Notes: generated by a model from the letters alone, not told the origin. A stretch of DNA of 64,000 bases from Kappaphycus alvarezii (GCA_002205965.3 NADL03000499.1:310001-374000); one strand, 5' to 3'. Numbered from the stretch's first letter, positions 36,901 to 48,984 are shown. Translations and numbers: made by a program.

Positions 36901-39900
36901 CTGCCAGAAGATTTTATTACTGTCAATGAATTATTTCTTTCTCAGTTTGACTCAAAGATGCTTTCCTCCGCCATTTTCTTCTCCATTCCCTTTATGCGCT
37001 TGATGAAGTTTTATTGGACGGCGCTACATTGTCATCGTTTGCAGATTTAGTTGATAAAAAGAACTACTGCAGTCCACTGAGAGTTGGTTCTGTGCATTGT
37101 GACCGCATTATTGTCATTTTTTGAAAAATATCTGAAAACAGCGCTGGAAATGTCTGAACGCAGGATTATTTTGTTAGAGAAATGTATTTTCCGCCTGTAT
37201 ATGCGAAAGTTTGGTCCTCACTTTTTAGAGTGTGCGGATGAGTTGAGGGAGGTAGAAGGGCAAATAAAGAATTATCTAGAACTTTGTTAGCGTGAATCCG
37301 TACTGGTTCCATATAACGGGCTACACAGAGTAGAAGTGGAAGAATGGGAAGCTTTTGTACGGCTATATTTAGGAGAGCTAAATGTAGTTAGAGTTTTAAT
37401 AGTTAGTACAGTTATAGTGAGAAGAGTAATTGCGGTGATCCTCAACTTATTATAACTATTTGACTGTCATATGGCTCGAAAAGATGCTTAAAGTTCCGGT
37501 AAAAACAATTAAGATCGAGAAATTGATCAATTTCTCTAGTTTAAAGTTTATTAAACTTCAACGAAACGCCACTTTGGTCTTCACTTCAAACGACTCTTGC
37601 TACCTGAATGCTCCAGGTTACAACTTTTATCAAATGAAAACTTACTTTATTTTAAATTGTGAATCCTGAAAATTGCTTTTTATGTAAGTTCATGAGACTT
37701 CTAGTCTTCTCCAGTCGTATTAAACCAACCATTCTTACCAATTTTTCTCAACGCGTGTAATTTTTTTCCTCGGTAGAAGAATTTATCATCCATTCGTGCG
37801 TGCTTCTATTGTCATTTTGACAATTTCATTGTGAAAAACGCCGAAATAATAGAGTTTGGATAAATGACGGGATATAAGGCGAATTCAACCACCAATTTTC
37901 AATTTCCAACTGACTCTACACTTCTACTGTATTACTTTAATACCTCTGGTCGCGATAGCGCTCTTTGAAAACGGCTTGGAATATCACTTTGGTAAAAACA
38001 TCGGCAATATTGTTATGTTTGCGAACAGAATTTTTTTCACCGATGTCCGAAGTTATTCTATACAAAAATCTTTCTCTTGAAGCAGCGATTTATACAATTA
38101 TAGACTTTTCATAAGTATGTGAACTATCAGATATAAAATCGAATTAACAATAAGTTTTCTGAGCATGTTTTACATTTGAAGAATTCTCCGAGTAATTTTC
38201 CAAAATTCCTCGAAAATATAATTGCTTTATCAGGACTTCTGTGGGTTTTTTTGATCTTTTGAAACTCTTTGAATTGAAATTTTGATTATTTTAGAAGCAA
38301 CTTTTTTAAGTAATTTTTTTGCAACAAATAACACAAATCGTATTTGTGACCGTAAATTGGCATTACTTGCAAAGACAGGATTTCGAGTACCAGAAAATTT
38401 CGGCGATTTCGCCTAGCCGTAGCCATACTGCACTTCGATTTTTATTCTATGATCAGTAACATGCTAAATTTCTATCATTGACCCTATGGGTAAGCGTTCT
38501 CTTTTGCCTGAAATTCCCTATTTGACCTGTACTAATTATGTAACTTATAACACGCGAACAAGCTGAAAATTATGAAACCGTGCAAGCTACGTATTTCGTA
38601 CAATCGATCCTAACATTTTAAAATTTGCGTCATAAAATAAGAGCATCAGATTTCTAAAGTGTTAGGTCTAATCGATGGTAAACAAAGAGTTCTAAATCTG
38701 GTAGAAGAAGCCAGTAGACTCAGGAAGTAGCAGAATTTGTCTTCAATTTCGAATTTTCGTTCTATATCTTCCTTTATTTCTCGATTCCTTCGACAAGAAG
38801 GTTGCACAGTGCTCAGATCATCCAAAAGTATTGACGGTAATATCTTTAATATGATTCTTGTATATTATATAGTACTATACTTCAAAGACAGTATCAAATC
38901 AGTAAAGAACCTGGAGTAGCTGGGAGCATTGCTAGTTGTTGAACATAAACTATAGGGGCTTGCCTATTTGTTTCCACATAATTTGATGGAAATTCAGGAA
39001 ACTTTAAGTAAACATGTGTGACATCCGCTGTCCAATTACCCCACATAATATCCTGTGCCAGTTCAAATAATAAATCCACCATATTTGGATTGAAAAGAAG
39101 AAAAACAGTGACGTATGACGTCCTCTATCTTATCTATACCTATTTCCAAAAAACATGTCCAGCCTTACAGTTGATCTTTACATTCAATTTCGATTTGATT
39201 GAAAGAAAAACGACAAATGCGAACGGTTAACTATGTAAAAATATATTGTTAAAATATATCTATTTTTAAAGAACCGTATTCCAGTACTGAGCTTATTTCC
39301 TTTCTTTTTATTTCATTTTCTAGACTGATTGTTCGCTTTTGTCAATCTCCAATTCATTCTGTGTCCATGGTAGCGACAGCGTGCAATATTGCTAAATCCA
39401 CCAAACAGAATATGATAGCCGCTCAGGTGTTAAATTTCAGTCTACTTATGCCAAATTTAATGGTTTGGTAGGAAGATGACGTTGGTCTCCAATCAGTACC
39501 TAATTATGTCTACATTCCACATCTTCGGTTTATAAAGGCGATGGAAAATCTCTGATTCTTTTTAGAACTTTCTTTAAAATCATAAAAGCTCCGAATAACC
39601 AGGTTCAAAGGTGCAAATACGGTAACAAGGTGTTTTTTAGCTAGTAACACGTCGGAAGCTAGAACAAATATTAAGATCTATACTTATTTTTGGGCACTTT
39701 TGGCTGTTGATGCTCGTTCCTTGTAAGTGAAAAGACTGTTTATCGGTTTTTATTGTGCCTAAGTGTGATTCAAAAACTCTTCCTTCGAATTCTTCATCTC
39801 TCGGGGCGTAAGGTGGAGGAGTTTGTGGTACTATCACCCAAGCTCTACGCTTAAATTGGTTTCCAAACCGGTCTGAATGACACTCCAAACCGAAAAAGGA

Positions 39901-42816
39901 TATTAATTAATAATTCATTCTCCATGTTGAGAACTTTGCTCTGCTAGTGTCTTATTTGATTGCCATGCATACTAATTCACTTGTCCTGATTTCAATATTT
40001 TTCCTATGTTCCATGTAGTGATGATGTGAATGAAGCTTAAAGCGCTGAGCCTCAATCTTAAACAATTAAAACCTTTTGGGCTGTGGTACTACAACTAAAT
40101 CTACATTTGTCTGCTGCTAAAAATACTCTGTTATTCGAATTATAATTCTTAAGTCATGCCTTGAGCGTAAATTCATACTGTAGGCCTCCCAAATTGTGGG
40201 GGTTTGGGCGCACAAGAGGTAATCGATGGTTGAACTGTTGGTTGATGCTTCCGGTAAACAGGCCGGAGTTCAGACCAGGGTTTATATAGAAAAAGTACTC
40301 AACGACAACAAGGGTAAATTGTAGGCAGACGATGCTAAATTCAAAGTTGTTCTAGAGGAACGGCCCTAAAGGCACGAAACTAAAAAGTTTTGAGGATCCA
40401 TGTAGAAACTATCAGGGACGTTGACAGCAGTAAACAACATGGCAAAGTTGCATTGGTCCAATTGGCAAGAAGGCATAAAAGTAATTGCTGATTGGTGAAG
40501 TGGGAGAAGTTTTGAGAACCACGCGAGATCGCCACAATGACGTCATGTGATTGGCTCGGCACGGGGTGGTATGGGTCTTGTGTTTTACACCGGTGTCTGG
40601 GTGCAGTGCCCAAGTTGCCCTGATGTCTTCGTACAGTGTGAATCTTGGTAACAGTTACTGGCGGGATATTGAAAGTGTACTGTAGGGGATTTTGGGGGCA
40701 CCATCGTTACACAAATGTCCCATAACTCTCAGAAAAGCTCTTTTTGCCAAAAAAAACCTGAATTCTGAACTTAATTCAATACCTTCAAAACTCTCTCATA
40801 GATTTATTGCTCTCAACAACAGTCCTGTGAGACATATATTCAGGTGAGAGCGCGGCAAAATTACCCCTTTTCCACACATTTCATCGGCAAATATACATAT
40901 TTTACAAATTAAACTCTCTCTCTACCGATCTCGTCGATACCGTGGTCGACATTATCCCCGCCCCTTTCCCAAGAATAGAATGAAGAGGCTGCTTTTCATA
41001 GAACATTACTGTAACCTAGCGCTGCATGGTTCCCGTCAAAGTTGATCGTCCATGGTTCATTTCCTAGCAAATTCTTTCTGAAAGGTTCGTGCATACATAA
41101 TAAGCAGCTTTTTTATCTAAAAGAGATCATTCTTTGCTGTACAGGGTATCTGATAGGGTAAAAATGGCTTCAAGCGAAAAGGAGACCCGCCAAGTACATG
41201 AGGTGGGAGCTGTTGCGAGCGACTAATGTGCATCAGTAGAAATGAAGGAACAATGGAGAGGCGTGGAACCCAAGATCAGTGAATGTTCTAGTAACCAACT
41301 CTAAAGTACCTGGATCTACCACCTCGCTGAAAGGCTATGGAACTAATTGAACAATTCTTTCTGTAGTGGACTCCCGACTTGTCTTTTTTTTCATGAAGAA
41401 AGCAATATAATCAGCGTATACAGTCTTTTTCCAAACTAATGTCTCGATGAAACTACAACAATCACCAGAAAAAGTAGGGAAAGGCTTCATGTGCACGCGG
41501 AGAGTTCGGTAAAAGATACTTGAAAGAAATTAGATGAATCTACTGTGGTGCCACTGTCCCAAAGGACTAAGAAAACAACCCAAAAGGGCGAAAGAGCAGA
41601 AGAACGAAAACCCCAGATCAGGGATAAGAACTACACCACGAGGTGTCCGACTCCTCATTTCCCTTCAAAGAGCTTGCGGCTTTAGTAGCTCAGCAGGTCA
41701 CAGTGCAAAAAATTAGTAGAGGCTTGTTAAACCAAAATGGAGCTGCGTTGACGCACAAAAGTGAGGTGGTGACGCAGGGTTGTAAGGCCAGTGGCCCCAA
41801 AATGGTCCACCTGGACTTGTCGATAACGACTTGACAAGCCTTGGAAGGCTACTCCTGCGTAATCTTTTTCGAAGAAGGTCTTCCTGTAGACACTGCTTCT
41901 GTCGATGGGAAGTAGAAACTCCTCACTGGCCTAAACAGGCGCTCGGTTTATACTCGTATTAGTTTGATGAGAACACCTTACAATGTGAAACAGCGTGCCA
42001 CTCGAAGGACACCTTCCCTACAGGAGTTGCGATCCACCCGTGGAGGTATAGAAAATAACACCTAACGGTGTTGATGTGCAACTGCGCGAGTGCACCTTAC
42101 CTGTAGGGAATCGCAATTCCCCTACAGAGGTAGAAAAGAACGGTAAAATGTGAAAAGGAAAGGTCGAAACCTTGTAATGGGGCATGGGCGAACACGTATA
42201 GGAATTTAAGGATAAAAAGGGACCGAACCGGTAACGGTTTCAGGAAAGATGGACAGTGGGAATTCCTGATTGAAAAGACTTCACCCGAAATGTGCAAACT
42301 GCAGACCGAACTCGGTTACTTTACAAACCCCAGTGAGTGAGCTCGGGTGAGCTCGCATATATACAAGTATCAGCGAGGTGAAATATTCTCACAACACCAT
42401 ATCTATCCTGGCTAAATTAAAATGTGTGACTATGAGCTAATTCGTAGCCATAAAAGAGTTTCTACACTGTATTACACTACGAAGTGTACAAAATACAGTA
42501 ACAATTACACAGACCAGTCGGAAAGCTGAATGTCAGCTTGGACATAGCGAAAATTCGCGTTCCAACTCAGCGCAAGGCAAAGTACACCAAAGTTCATTGC
42601 ACTACATGTACTCCTCAAAATATTTATTATATAAATATAAATCAGAAACTAGAACTTCCCTTAAGACATCATAAGGGCCCATATAGTCTTCACACAGACC
42701 TGTAGATGGGCTGTGATTGCATATCACTTCCTACGAATACAGTTCACCTAACGCCGCTCTAAACGGTTCCATGGTCAATATTAACGGCTCCAAAAAATTC
42801 ATTCCTTACCCCCTAA
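33951..42816. other. AT-rich block without convincing genes
   Basis: Mostly AT-rich and featureless to about 40 kb. Frames at 36161-36469 (102 aa, ATG start) and 37084-37290 (68 aa) are noted but show no motif. From about 40.2 to 42.3 kb the GC content rises and many short broken frames appear. A 13-bp match to the R1 end (tgttgcgagcgac, near 41212) hints at decayed LTR-element sequence there, but I could not identify a domain. Confidence 0.4.
42101..42127. other. Short imperfect inverted repeat
   Basis: ctgtagggaat and attcccctacag flank cgca, an inverted repeat with one bulged base. A related ccctacagg segment lies about 80 bp upstream. No element is assigned. Confidence 0.5.
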
Positions 42817-42861
42817 ATGACCCGGATTGACATCCCTATCTTCTTTCGCGGACTCCTCATT

Positions 42862-43215
42862 CTACTCTGCTTCCTTTCCAGGCTTGCCGGCGGCCTGATC
42901 TTCTTCTATATTGGAATTGCCCTCGGTCTTCCCCTCTTTTATTCCATAGACCATCTCTGGGGCAACCAAAATCCTCGAAGCACTCCCTTTCCTTACCATC
43001 CTATTCTTCTGAATCATCATCCACTGCTTCCTCTGCTTCGACCTCCACCAGGTGAGGAGCAACGAGTACCATCCGATGTTTCCTAGTTTGACGATGGAGT
43101 TACTCTTATGAATCGGTTGAGCCCGAAGGGAATAAAGGGAAGCGTTTGATGGACGAGTGGTAAAGGCTTTGTAAACGGGGCGAGAAGGAAATAGTCCACG
43201 CATGATGGCTACCAA
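42862..43215 (-). pseudogene. Acidic ORF family, third decayed copy
   Basis: A 117-residue minus-strand frame. Its second Met starts MRGLFPSRPVYKAFTTRPS, which lines up with MSNLRPSVPISKNRPSRS of the 62-63 kb ORF. Further on ILVAPEMVYG lines up with EWLAPELVYE. The acidic middle part is recognisable only in other frames. It is broken and is the most diverged of the three copies. An R1 copy lies 0.8 kb away on the opposite strand, so the two are not a simple unit here. Confidence 0.55.
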
Positions 43216-44019
43216 GGGAAGGGACTGAATTTTCTAGTTTTTGTTGCTACACGGATGTGGATAAATTCTAGCCGGCGCCTGGCGGGTTTAGAAAGCGTCA
43301 AAAGCTTCCAGTTATCAGGTCCGCTGAATCAAAAAAGTATGCGGAAATAGGTTTTGTAGTGAGAACTAGTGAAGCTGACTTTAGAGGGGTGATTAAATGC
43401 AAAAATCAAGTGTAGAAATACTGATTATGGGAAAAGTCATCTAGCGGCAAAAAAAGATCAAATAAACGGAGAAGACTAAAAATTACTGTCAAAAGAAATT
43501 GTTATTCTAATATAAAGAGATATGAGAAAAAAAGAAAAAGAGTGTAAAGAAATGTATATTTCGTCGCCTAAAAGAATAATAAAGTGGAGGAGAAACAGCG
43601 GAAAAGGAAGTGAACAGAGAAGTGCATCGGAGGAAATTTCTGCGCGTAAAGAAAATAATAATACAGTTTCTGGCTTAAACGTATCTCCAGCGGAATTTTT
43701 GTGGCTCTATTCCTCCTCATTTCACTTATCCTTCGTCCAGTCATCAAGCCTTTTGTCCACTTTCTTTATGTACCTAGAACTCTGCACCTCTCACTGTTTA
43801 AAGGGGACACACAACTCTAATACGCAAACCATAACTTTAATAGTACATATTTACAAAAACACGAGGAAGTCAATGGGCAGGCGTCGTGGCGTGAAAATGG
43901 GTCTGTTGTAGTCACGGAAAGTTAAAAATAGTCTTCCATGCTGGTAACTTGTGGTAATATGCTGTGGTGGGTACCTGCTCTGAGAACAGACTAGCCTCTT
44001 TTCCGTACTGTGTGATGTG
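43216..44019. other. No gene recognised
   Basis: Contains an ATG-started frame of 129 aa at 43522-43911 (MRKKEKECKEMY...) with a basic N-terminus and no motif I know. Low confidence that it is real. Confidence 0.3.
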
Positions 44020-44718
44020 CGTAAAATTAGCTCAAGAAAAAAATCTAGAGGGCCAAATTTGGATACAGTATCGGAATTTGGAAGATATTTTTACAGTTTC
44101 TAAATTTGTAAGATATTTTTAATTTGGATGGGTGTGGCAAATTCATCGGTTGATTTTTTTAGGACACGCTGTCATAATAGATGTCAGTACAGTTCCAGAT
44201 TCTGGGTGATTCTACGAGTGACTCTGAAAGGTCTATATAATGGCCACATTAATTCCAACCCCTAACCGATGGGTGGCTGTCATGGGTATGGCACCTAGAT
44301 ATTTACCTTGAGGAAATATTTTCTAGTAGTCTCTCTGGTTCACACGATTCCCATGAATGAATTTTATGGTTATTAGTACGTTTGTTTGAGATTTTAGGGG
44401 TATCCAAAAGTCTATATGAGCTGAGTAAATTGCTTCCTCTTGTGGAGGTCAAGCAAGTTGGCAGACAACTCCAAGTCAAGTCCCGAGTAGTAGTCAGTTG
44501 AGTTTCAACTTCAGACCCAACAAACATTTCCTACGCTGATTGCAGAGCATCAGTGGTAGACCGTGCCCCTTCTATACTTGCTTGTAGGCCTCTCAACTTT
44601 CTTCCTTATCCACTCCTTTTTGTTCGTTCAACTATGCCACGGTAGCACTTTTGTCGCTTGCAACACTTCCTTCTTGGGGTGGTTGGTTCTCAGTATCTCT
44701 TCTCCCGACGATTTACCC
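44020..44718 (+). repeat. R1 repeat copy (LTR-like)
   Basis: Nearly full-length match, in opposite orientation, to 11879-12600. Shared landmarks in order: ggatacagtatcgga, a TATA-like ggtctatataatgg, aaaagtctatatgagc, the CAACA end at 44661-44665, and the closing gatttaccc. The left boundary is approximate. It looks like a solo LTR-type copy, clearly more diverged from the 12-kb copy than the 62-kb copy is. Confidence 0.78.
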
Positions 44719-45329
44719 TTATCACTGCACAAGGCAATGACGTCGGATAAATTCTCGCCGGATTAATGAAGTTGTAAATGGATAAGCAGGAGGCATTACA
44801 GCACTACCTGTTGAGCATTTATTAAGATAGATGCGGCAGAAATATCAAACGGAAAGTGAAAAAAATTGAAGAGTCAAGTCGAGTTCTTATAGAGGTTGGT
44901 CCACGTTGCAAAGGTCCGTAACTTCATCCCAACCCAGTGGCTTTCTACTTTGGCTTTACGGTATATAATCAGATAATTGCTATCTTATTCTTCACACAGG
45001 CTGTTTGTTAAGCTGGAAGACTGGCTGAAAGGTTAGTACCAGGACTTGCTGGGCTGCTGGCTATCCTCATTTGATGCGTAACTGTCCGTATCCGGGATTG
45101 CATCTTGCATGGCCTATGTAGTGATGATCTAGTGTACTTATCGGTATCCTGGATGATCTAAGGAATTCATCACCGCGAAGGAAGTTCGGGTTGGAATCTT
45201 TATGTTGCTACAGCATAGCTGCCGCTGTTTCGTCTCAGTTACTGTACATGATACTATCTCGGACTTTCTTCGGATCTCAGCATGATGATACCTTTCAGCA
45301 TTACAAATTCCAATTTAAACCACTTACCC
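44719..45329. other. No gene recognised
   Basis: Mixed-composition sequence. The segment tcggatctcagcatgatgata near 45273 resembles ttcggatctcagccttgcgat at 52.0 kb, just upstream of another LINE A fragment, so LINE A similarity may begin slightly before 45330. Confidence 0.35.
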
Positions 45330-45700
45330 CTTTACAGCCTATCCCTATATCCACCCTCGGGGGCTGGCACCCAGACGCCTACGCAGTGCTAACCGACGTG
45401 GTGCGAAACGTGGCTGTTAAGGCAATGGAGACATATGGGACGGTTCGAGCGGTTTTAACCCAGAGGCATGCGGCAGCAGCAGGGGGAAAGGTTTGGGTGT
45501 TTTACTCTTGGAAGATATATCCGATCTATCCTATGGTTTTCCAGACAACCGCAATCGACTCAAAAAGGTATACCGAAACAGTAATGGGGAAGGAACTACG
45601 CTCCCTAAAAATGCTAACTGCAGCAGCAGTGATGTCCAATGCCTGCTGACAGGCTTTGAGCCAGCCATTCAGGCACACCTGTGCATTACCCATTATCCTG
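45330..45700 (+). mobile_element. LINE family A, 3' coding fragment
   Basis: The frame reads PIPISTLGGWHPDAYAVLTD, then RAVLTQRHAAA, matching the extreme C-terminus of LINE A at 46.98-47.15 kb. It is interrupted at 45483-45619 and resumes as AAVMSNACLLTGFEPAI. It is 5'-truncated: neither the knuckle nor the nuclease core is present. Confidence 0.8.
45483..45619 (-). mobile_element. LINE family A 3'-tail insertion
   Basis: 137 bp matching the reverse complement of the LINE A 3' tail at 47.16-47.30 kb (ccttccccattactgt and gtcgattgcggttgtctgg in antisense). It is flanked by gcagcagcag at 45473-45482 and 45620-45629, a likely target-site duplication, though the site is itself a GCA repeat. The host LINE A frame resumes directly after it. 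Confidence 0.72.
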
Positions 45701-45845
45701 AACAGGTCTGGCATACACAGGGGAATAGCAGAACAGCACTTTTCAAATATTAAAGAACCAAATCGATTTTCTTCTTTACTGAGAGAAAGTACCGTAATGG
45801 GAGCAAGTAACATATAACGGTATGCCTGTGTCTGCTTAGTGGACC

Positions 45846-45961
45846 TACTTTATTTCCCCATTGGTGTGTCTGCGTACCTGTTTTGAGTCGATTGTGGTTG
45901 TCCGGAAAACTATAGGATAGATCGGATATATCTTCCAAAGTAAAACACCCAACCTTTCCCC
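45846..45961 (+). mobile_element. LINE family A 3'-tail copy
   Basis: Same tail, in the same orientation as the 47.18-47.30 kb copy: ttgagtcgattgtggttgtc, ggatagatcggatatatctt, and an end in cctttcccc. The 5' boundary is imprecise and no target duplication is clear. It lies between a LINE A fragment and the start of the LINE B copy. Confidence 0.65.
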
Positions 45962-46427
45962 TTTCTCATGGGGGGTTTTACAGTAGTTCCCCACACCTGT
46001 GAATTTATCTTTGCAACTACATTGCAGCTTTAAAATTCACTCGAGTTTACCGTAGCAAACATATCCATGATAGGAAATGAGCCTCCCTCTTTCCCCATTC
46101 CAACGTATCTCGGTACAATCGACGACTCTCGTGCCTTCCTCGCGCCGTTCCAAACGGCAAATGGGATCAGCGCCGGGATGGACGCAATTATCCACGACAC
46201 GCGCATGCTGCTTCGACGTTTCTCTCGCCGCATCGACACCGCCGCAGTCCTCATTGACACGCAAAATGCGTTCAAACGCGTCGACGGCAGTCCATGCTAG
46301 CTCGGCTCCCGTCACTTGCCCCAGGCCTGGCCCGGTTCGTGAACATGGTGTACGCGCAGACACAACCTCAGTTGATCGTTCCAAATCGTGACCATACAAC
46401 CATCGTCAGTGCTCAAGGCACTCAGCA

Positions 46428-47301
46428 GTGCAAGAACGAATTCCTCTTGGGGATTCGCGGAGGTAGGCGTTTCGCGCGTCTATGGCCCTCCCGGGAGCCA
46501 AGGAATGGGTGTATTGTCCCCCATGCCCCGGACTACAGACAAGCATTGACCCTCGAGAATTCTCGGTGTGGCTTCAATACTACTGTCAAGTCCCACTTTT
46601 TCACCCTGGCACGCCATGCCCGAGAAGGAATTGCCCGGACACACTCGATGTACATGGCGATCATCTGATGCACTGCTTGCATGGAGCCCAACGGATCAAC
46701 CTAAAAGATCGCCAAGTAACCCTTCTCGCGAAAGACCTGGCAAGAGCTGCTCGTCATCCTGTTGTAGAGCCACGCCATGGTCTCCACCGCACGAGACCAG
46801 ACATCCAGGCAATGGGAAGCAGCGGAGGGACTGACTTTTTTGATGTTACCTTCGTGAATCCCCTCGCTCCCTCCAACAGAAGAGTGAGGGCCTTCAACCC
46901 GATGTCCTCTCTGAATGCGGCGCGAAATGCAAAGCAGAGAAGATATCAATCCTTTATCGCGACCTCCACCAGAGGTAGGCTCGTGCCTGTGCCAATCTCC
47001 ACTCTTGGAGGCTGGCACCCGGATGCATGTGCAGTGTTAAATGACGTGGCAAGGAACGTGGCTGTGAGGGCACTTGAGACGTACGGAAAGGTTCGAGGGG
47101 TTTTGATGCAAAGGCACGCTGCAGCAGCCGTCATGTCCAATGCAGCCTGCTTGATGGCTGGCCTGAAGGTAGCATTTTAGGAGCGTAGTTCCTTCCCCAT
47201 TACTGTGTCGGTATACTCTTTTTGAGTCGATTGTGGTTGTCTGGAAAACCATTGGATAGATCGGATATATCTTCCATGAGTAAAACACCCAAACGTTCCC
47301 C
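46428..47301 (+). mobile_element. LINE family A copy inserted in LINE B
   Basis: An 874-bp, 5'-truncated LINE A copy, flanked by ctcagca at 46421-46427 and 47302-47308 (7-bp target duplication). Its frame at 46482-47180 is open: LPGAKEWVYCPPCPG, a zinc knuckle (CPRRNC ... HGDHLMHC, DNA 46617-46676), the nuclease core RTRPDI...FFDVTFVNPLAPS (46789-46865), then GGWHPDACAVLND and MSNAACLMAGLKVAF before the stop. About 120 bp of 3' tail follow and end in a C run at the duplication. The reverse transcriptase is absent. This is the reference copy for family A in the window. Confidence 0.87.
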
Positions 47302-47413
47302 CTCAGCAAGGAGACCCGGCCAGCATGCTCTTGTTCTCCCTCACGATCCAGGCACTCATTCGGCGGATCACCGAGGAAACAGGTATCATCCTGAACCAGT
47401 GGTATGCTGACGA

Positions 47414-47818
47414 TTGCATCTCATGGGATCCCTGTCCGGCCTGCGGCGTGCCCTTCGGATCCTTTGGGAAGAGGGACCTGCCTGCGGGCTGCACGTTAAC
47501 ACGGACAATACTCGCATCTTCTGGCCGACTGTGCGACGACCACAGCGCGAAGTCTTTCTCCGCCTCCAGGAGTGCTCCTCGGACGGGTTCGAACTTCTGG
47601 GGGCGCCGCTCGGCAACCGGGAGTTCACAGACTCGTTCCTCCATGCAAAAATTGAAAGTTGCCGCCGCACTCTCCAGCTGTTCCACAAGGTCGCCGACCC
47701 TCGCGCACGCTATCACATGCATCGCGTATGCGCATCGGCATGTCTAGTAGACCATGTTTTCAAACTTGCTGATCCGACACACGCCCGTACCGCTGCCGAA
47801 GCTTTTGACTACCTTTAA
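47414..47818 (+). pseudogene. LINE B reverse transcriptase palm/thumb segment
   Basis: Open frame of 134 residues just after the YADD box: RRALRILWEEGPACGLHVN, IFWPTVRRP, GFELLGAPLGNREFTDSFL, then ARYHMHRVCASACLVDHVFK. This is the conserved order of the segment after the catalytic aspartates in LINE reverse transcriptases. The same text, diverged, is seen at 13.1-13.8 kb. It continues past its stop codon as ELHAITLSDEAWSQATLPFR. It belongs to the LINE B copy and cannot act alone. Confidence 0.8.
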
Positions 47819-47865
47819 CGGACGTCCTTTACGGAGCTTCATGCTATCACGCTGTCGGACGAAGC

Positions 47866-48984
47866 ATGGTCGCAGGCCACACTGCCCTTCCGACTTGTTG
47901 GTCTCGGCTTCTCACTCATCGAACCATTCCTCCACGTTGCCGCTGCCGCAAGTCTCATCGATGCAGCACCTGCCCGTGTCAGGTCCGGGGCACACATCGG
48001 ACCACGCTCCAACGTCCTCACTGGCTCTCGCTGCCGCCAAGACAAGCCGTTCTTCTCAGCCAAGCTGACGCTCCCATGCGCGAGTTTGTCCTCCGCATAC
48101 CCGGCAGTCCCTACTCCGTTGACCTGGGTTCCTTCGACCCGCTTCCCCTCTCTGCAGAGCACGCACACGTGCAAACATACCTAAAGGGTGTGCAGCAGAA
48201 GGCGCTGGCCAAGGCACACTGGAACGACGACGTGTGGGTTCGTTGCCCAAATCCAAACAATCACACCGTCGCCGCAGTGAGGAACCGGATACGGGGCCTT
48301 GCATTCCGCAAAGGCCCTGGAGCCGCATTCCTCCTCGCCCATCCCACCACCGACACGGAAGTGTCGGCAGTACACTGGAAGACCATGGTACCTCGTTACC
48401 TTGGACTGTCCGTCTACGATGACTCGCTCCTTCCGACCTGTGAGCATTGCAAACGACCCATGGACAGGCTAGGAGACCACGCAGTGGACCTGTGTCCCTC
48501 GGGTTTCGGCTGCAAACACCGGAATGACTCGCTACGCAACGTCATTGCCGGCCGTATCGCCCGTGCAGCCGGTCTGGACTGCCAGTCTGAGGTCCCGCTC
48601 CTGGTACCTGGCACCGAGGTAAGACCCGCTGACATCCTCGTCCGGCCACCGCCAGCTCTCGATGGCACTGCGAAGTGCCCCATCGCCTGCGACGTCACCG
48701 TCGTATCACCGTTCAAGGCCGACGTACGATCAAGAGCTAACCGTGAAGTGGGAGGTGCTGCGTCAATTGCACAGCGCAGCAAGGTCACTGACGTGGAACG
48801 CAAACCGTCGCGTCGACTCCCCACGCATTCTGATAACCCCACACAAGCCCCCAAGTTCGATTTCCAACTGCTGGCTTTCGATTCCCTGATTCTCTGGGTT
48901 CGCCTTCCCCCGCTACTATCCGCTTCAGAGATGACCTCGTCCTGCGCATCGCGGAAAAATTGCATACATCTGTTGGAGCCATGA
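47866..48984 (+). CDS. LINE B C-terminal zinc knuckle and nuclease-like region
   Basis: The longest open frame in the window (372 codons). The first ~70 residues are out of the LINE frame. From about 48070 it is LINE-like: CEHCKRPMDRLGDHAVDLC is a CCHC knuckle (DNA near 48438-48494), EVPLLVPGTEVRPADILV contains the P-x-D core of the restriction-like nuclease (near 48590-48643), and IACDVTVVSPF gives the second acidic strand (near 48683-48715). In this LINE class the domain binds and nicks target DNA. A further LINE-like frame (DDLVLRIAEKLHTSVGAMRM) follows in another phase from about 48930, so the natural C-terminus is lost. Confidence 0.8.
   Translation: MVAGHTALPTCWSRLLTHRTIPPRCRCRKSHRCSTCPCQVRGTHRTTLQRPHWLSLPPRQAVLLSQADAPMREFVLRIPGSPYSVDLGSFDPLPLSAEHAHVQTYLKGVQQKALAKAHWNDDVWVRCPNPNNHTVAAVRNRIRGLAFRKGPGAAFLLAHPTTDTEVSAVHWKTMVPRYLGLSVYDDSLLPTCEHCKRPMDRLGDHAVDLCPSGFGCKHRNDSLRNVIAGRIARAAGLDCQSEVPLLVPGTEVRPADILVRPPPALDGTAKCPIACDVTVVSPFKADVRSRANREVGGAASIAQRSKVTDVERKPSRRLPTHSDNPTQAPKFDFQLLAFDSLILWVRLPPLLSASEMTSSCASRKNCIHLLEP

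Noticed and set aside
41160-41900. Possible decayed copia gag near a 13-bp match to the R1 end
   Set aside because: The short match and a few gag-like words are not enough. No zinc knuckle or integrase landmark could be read.
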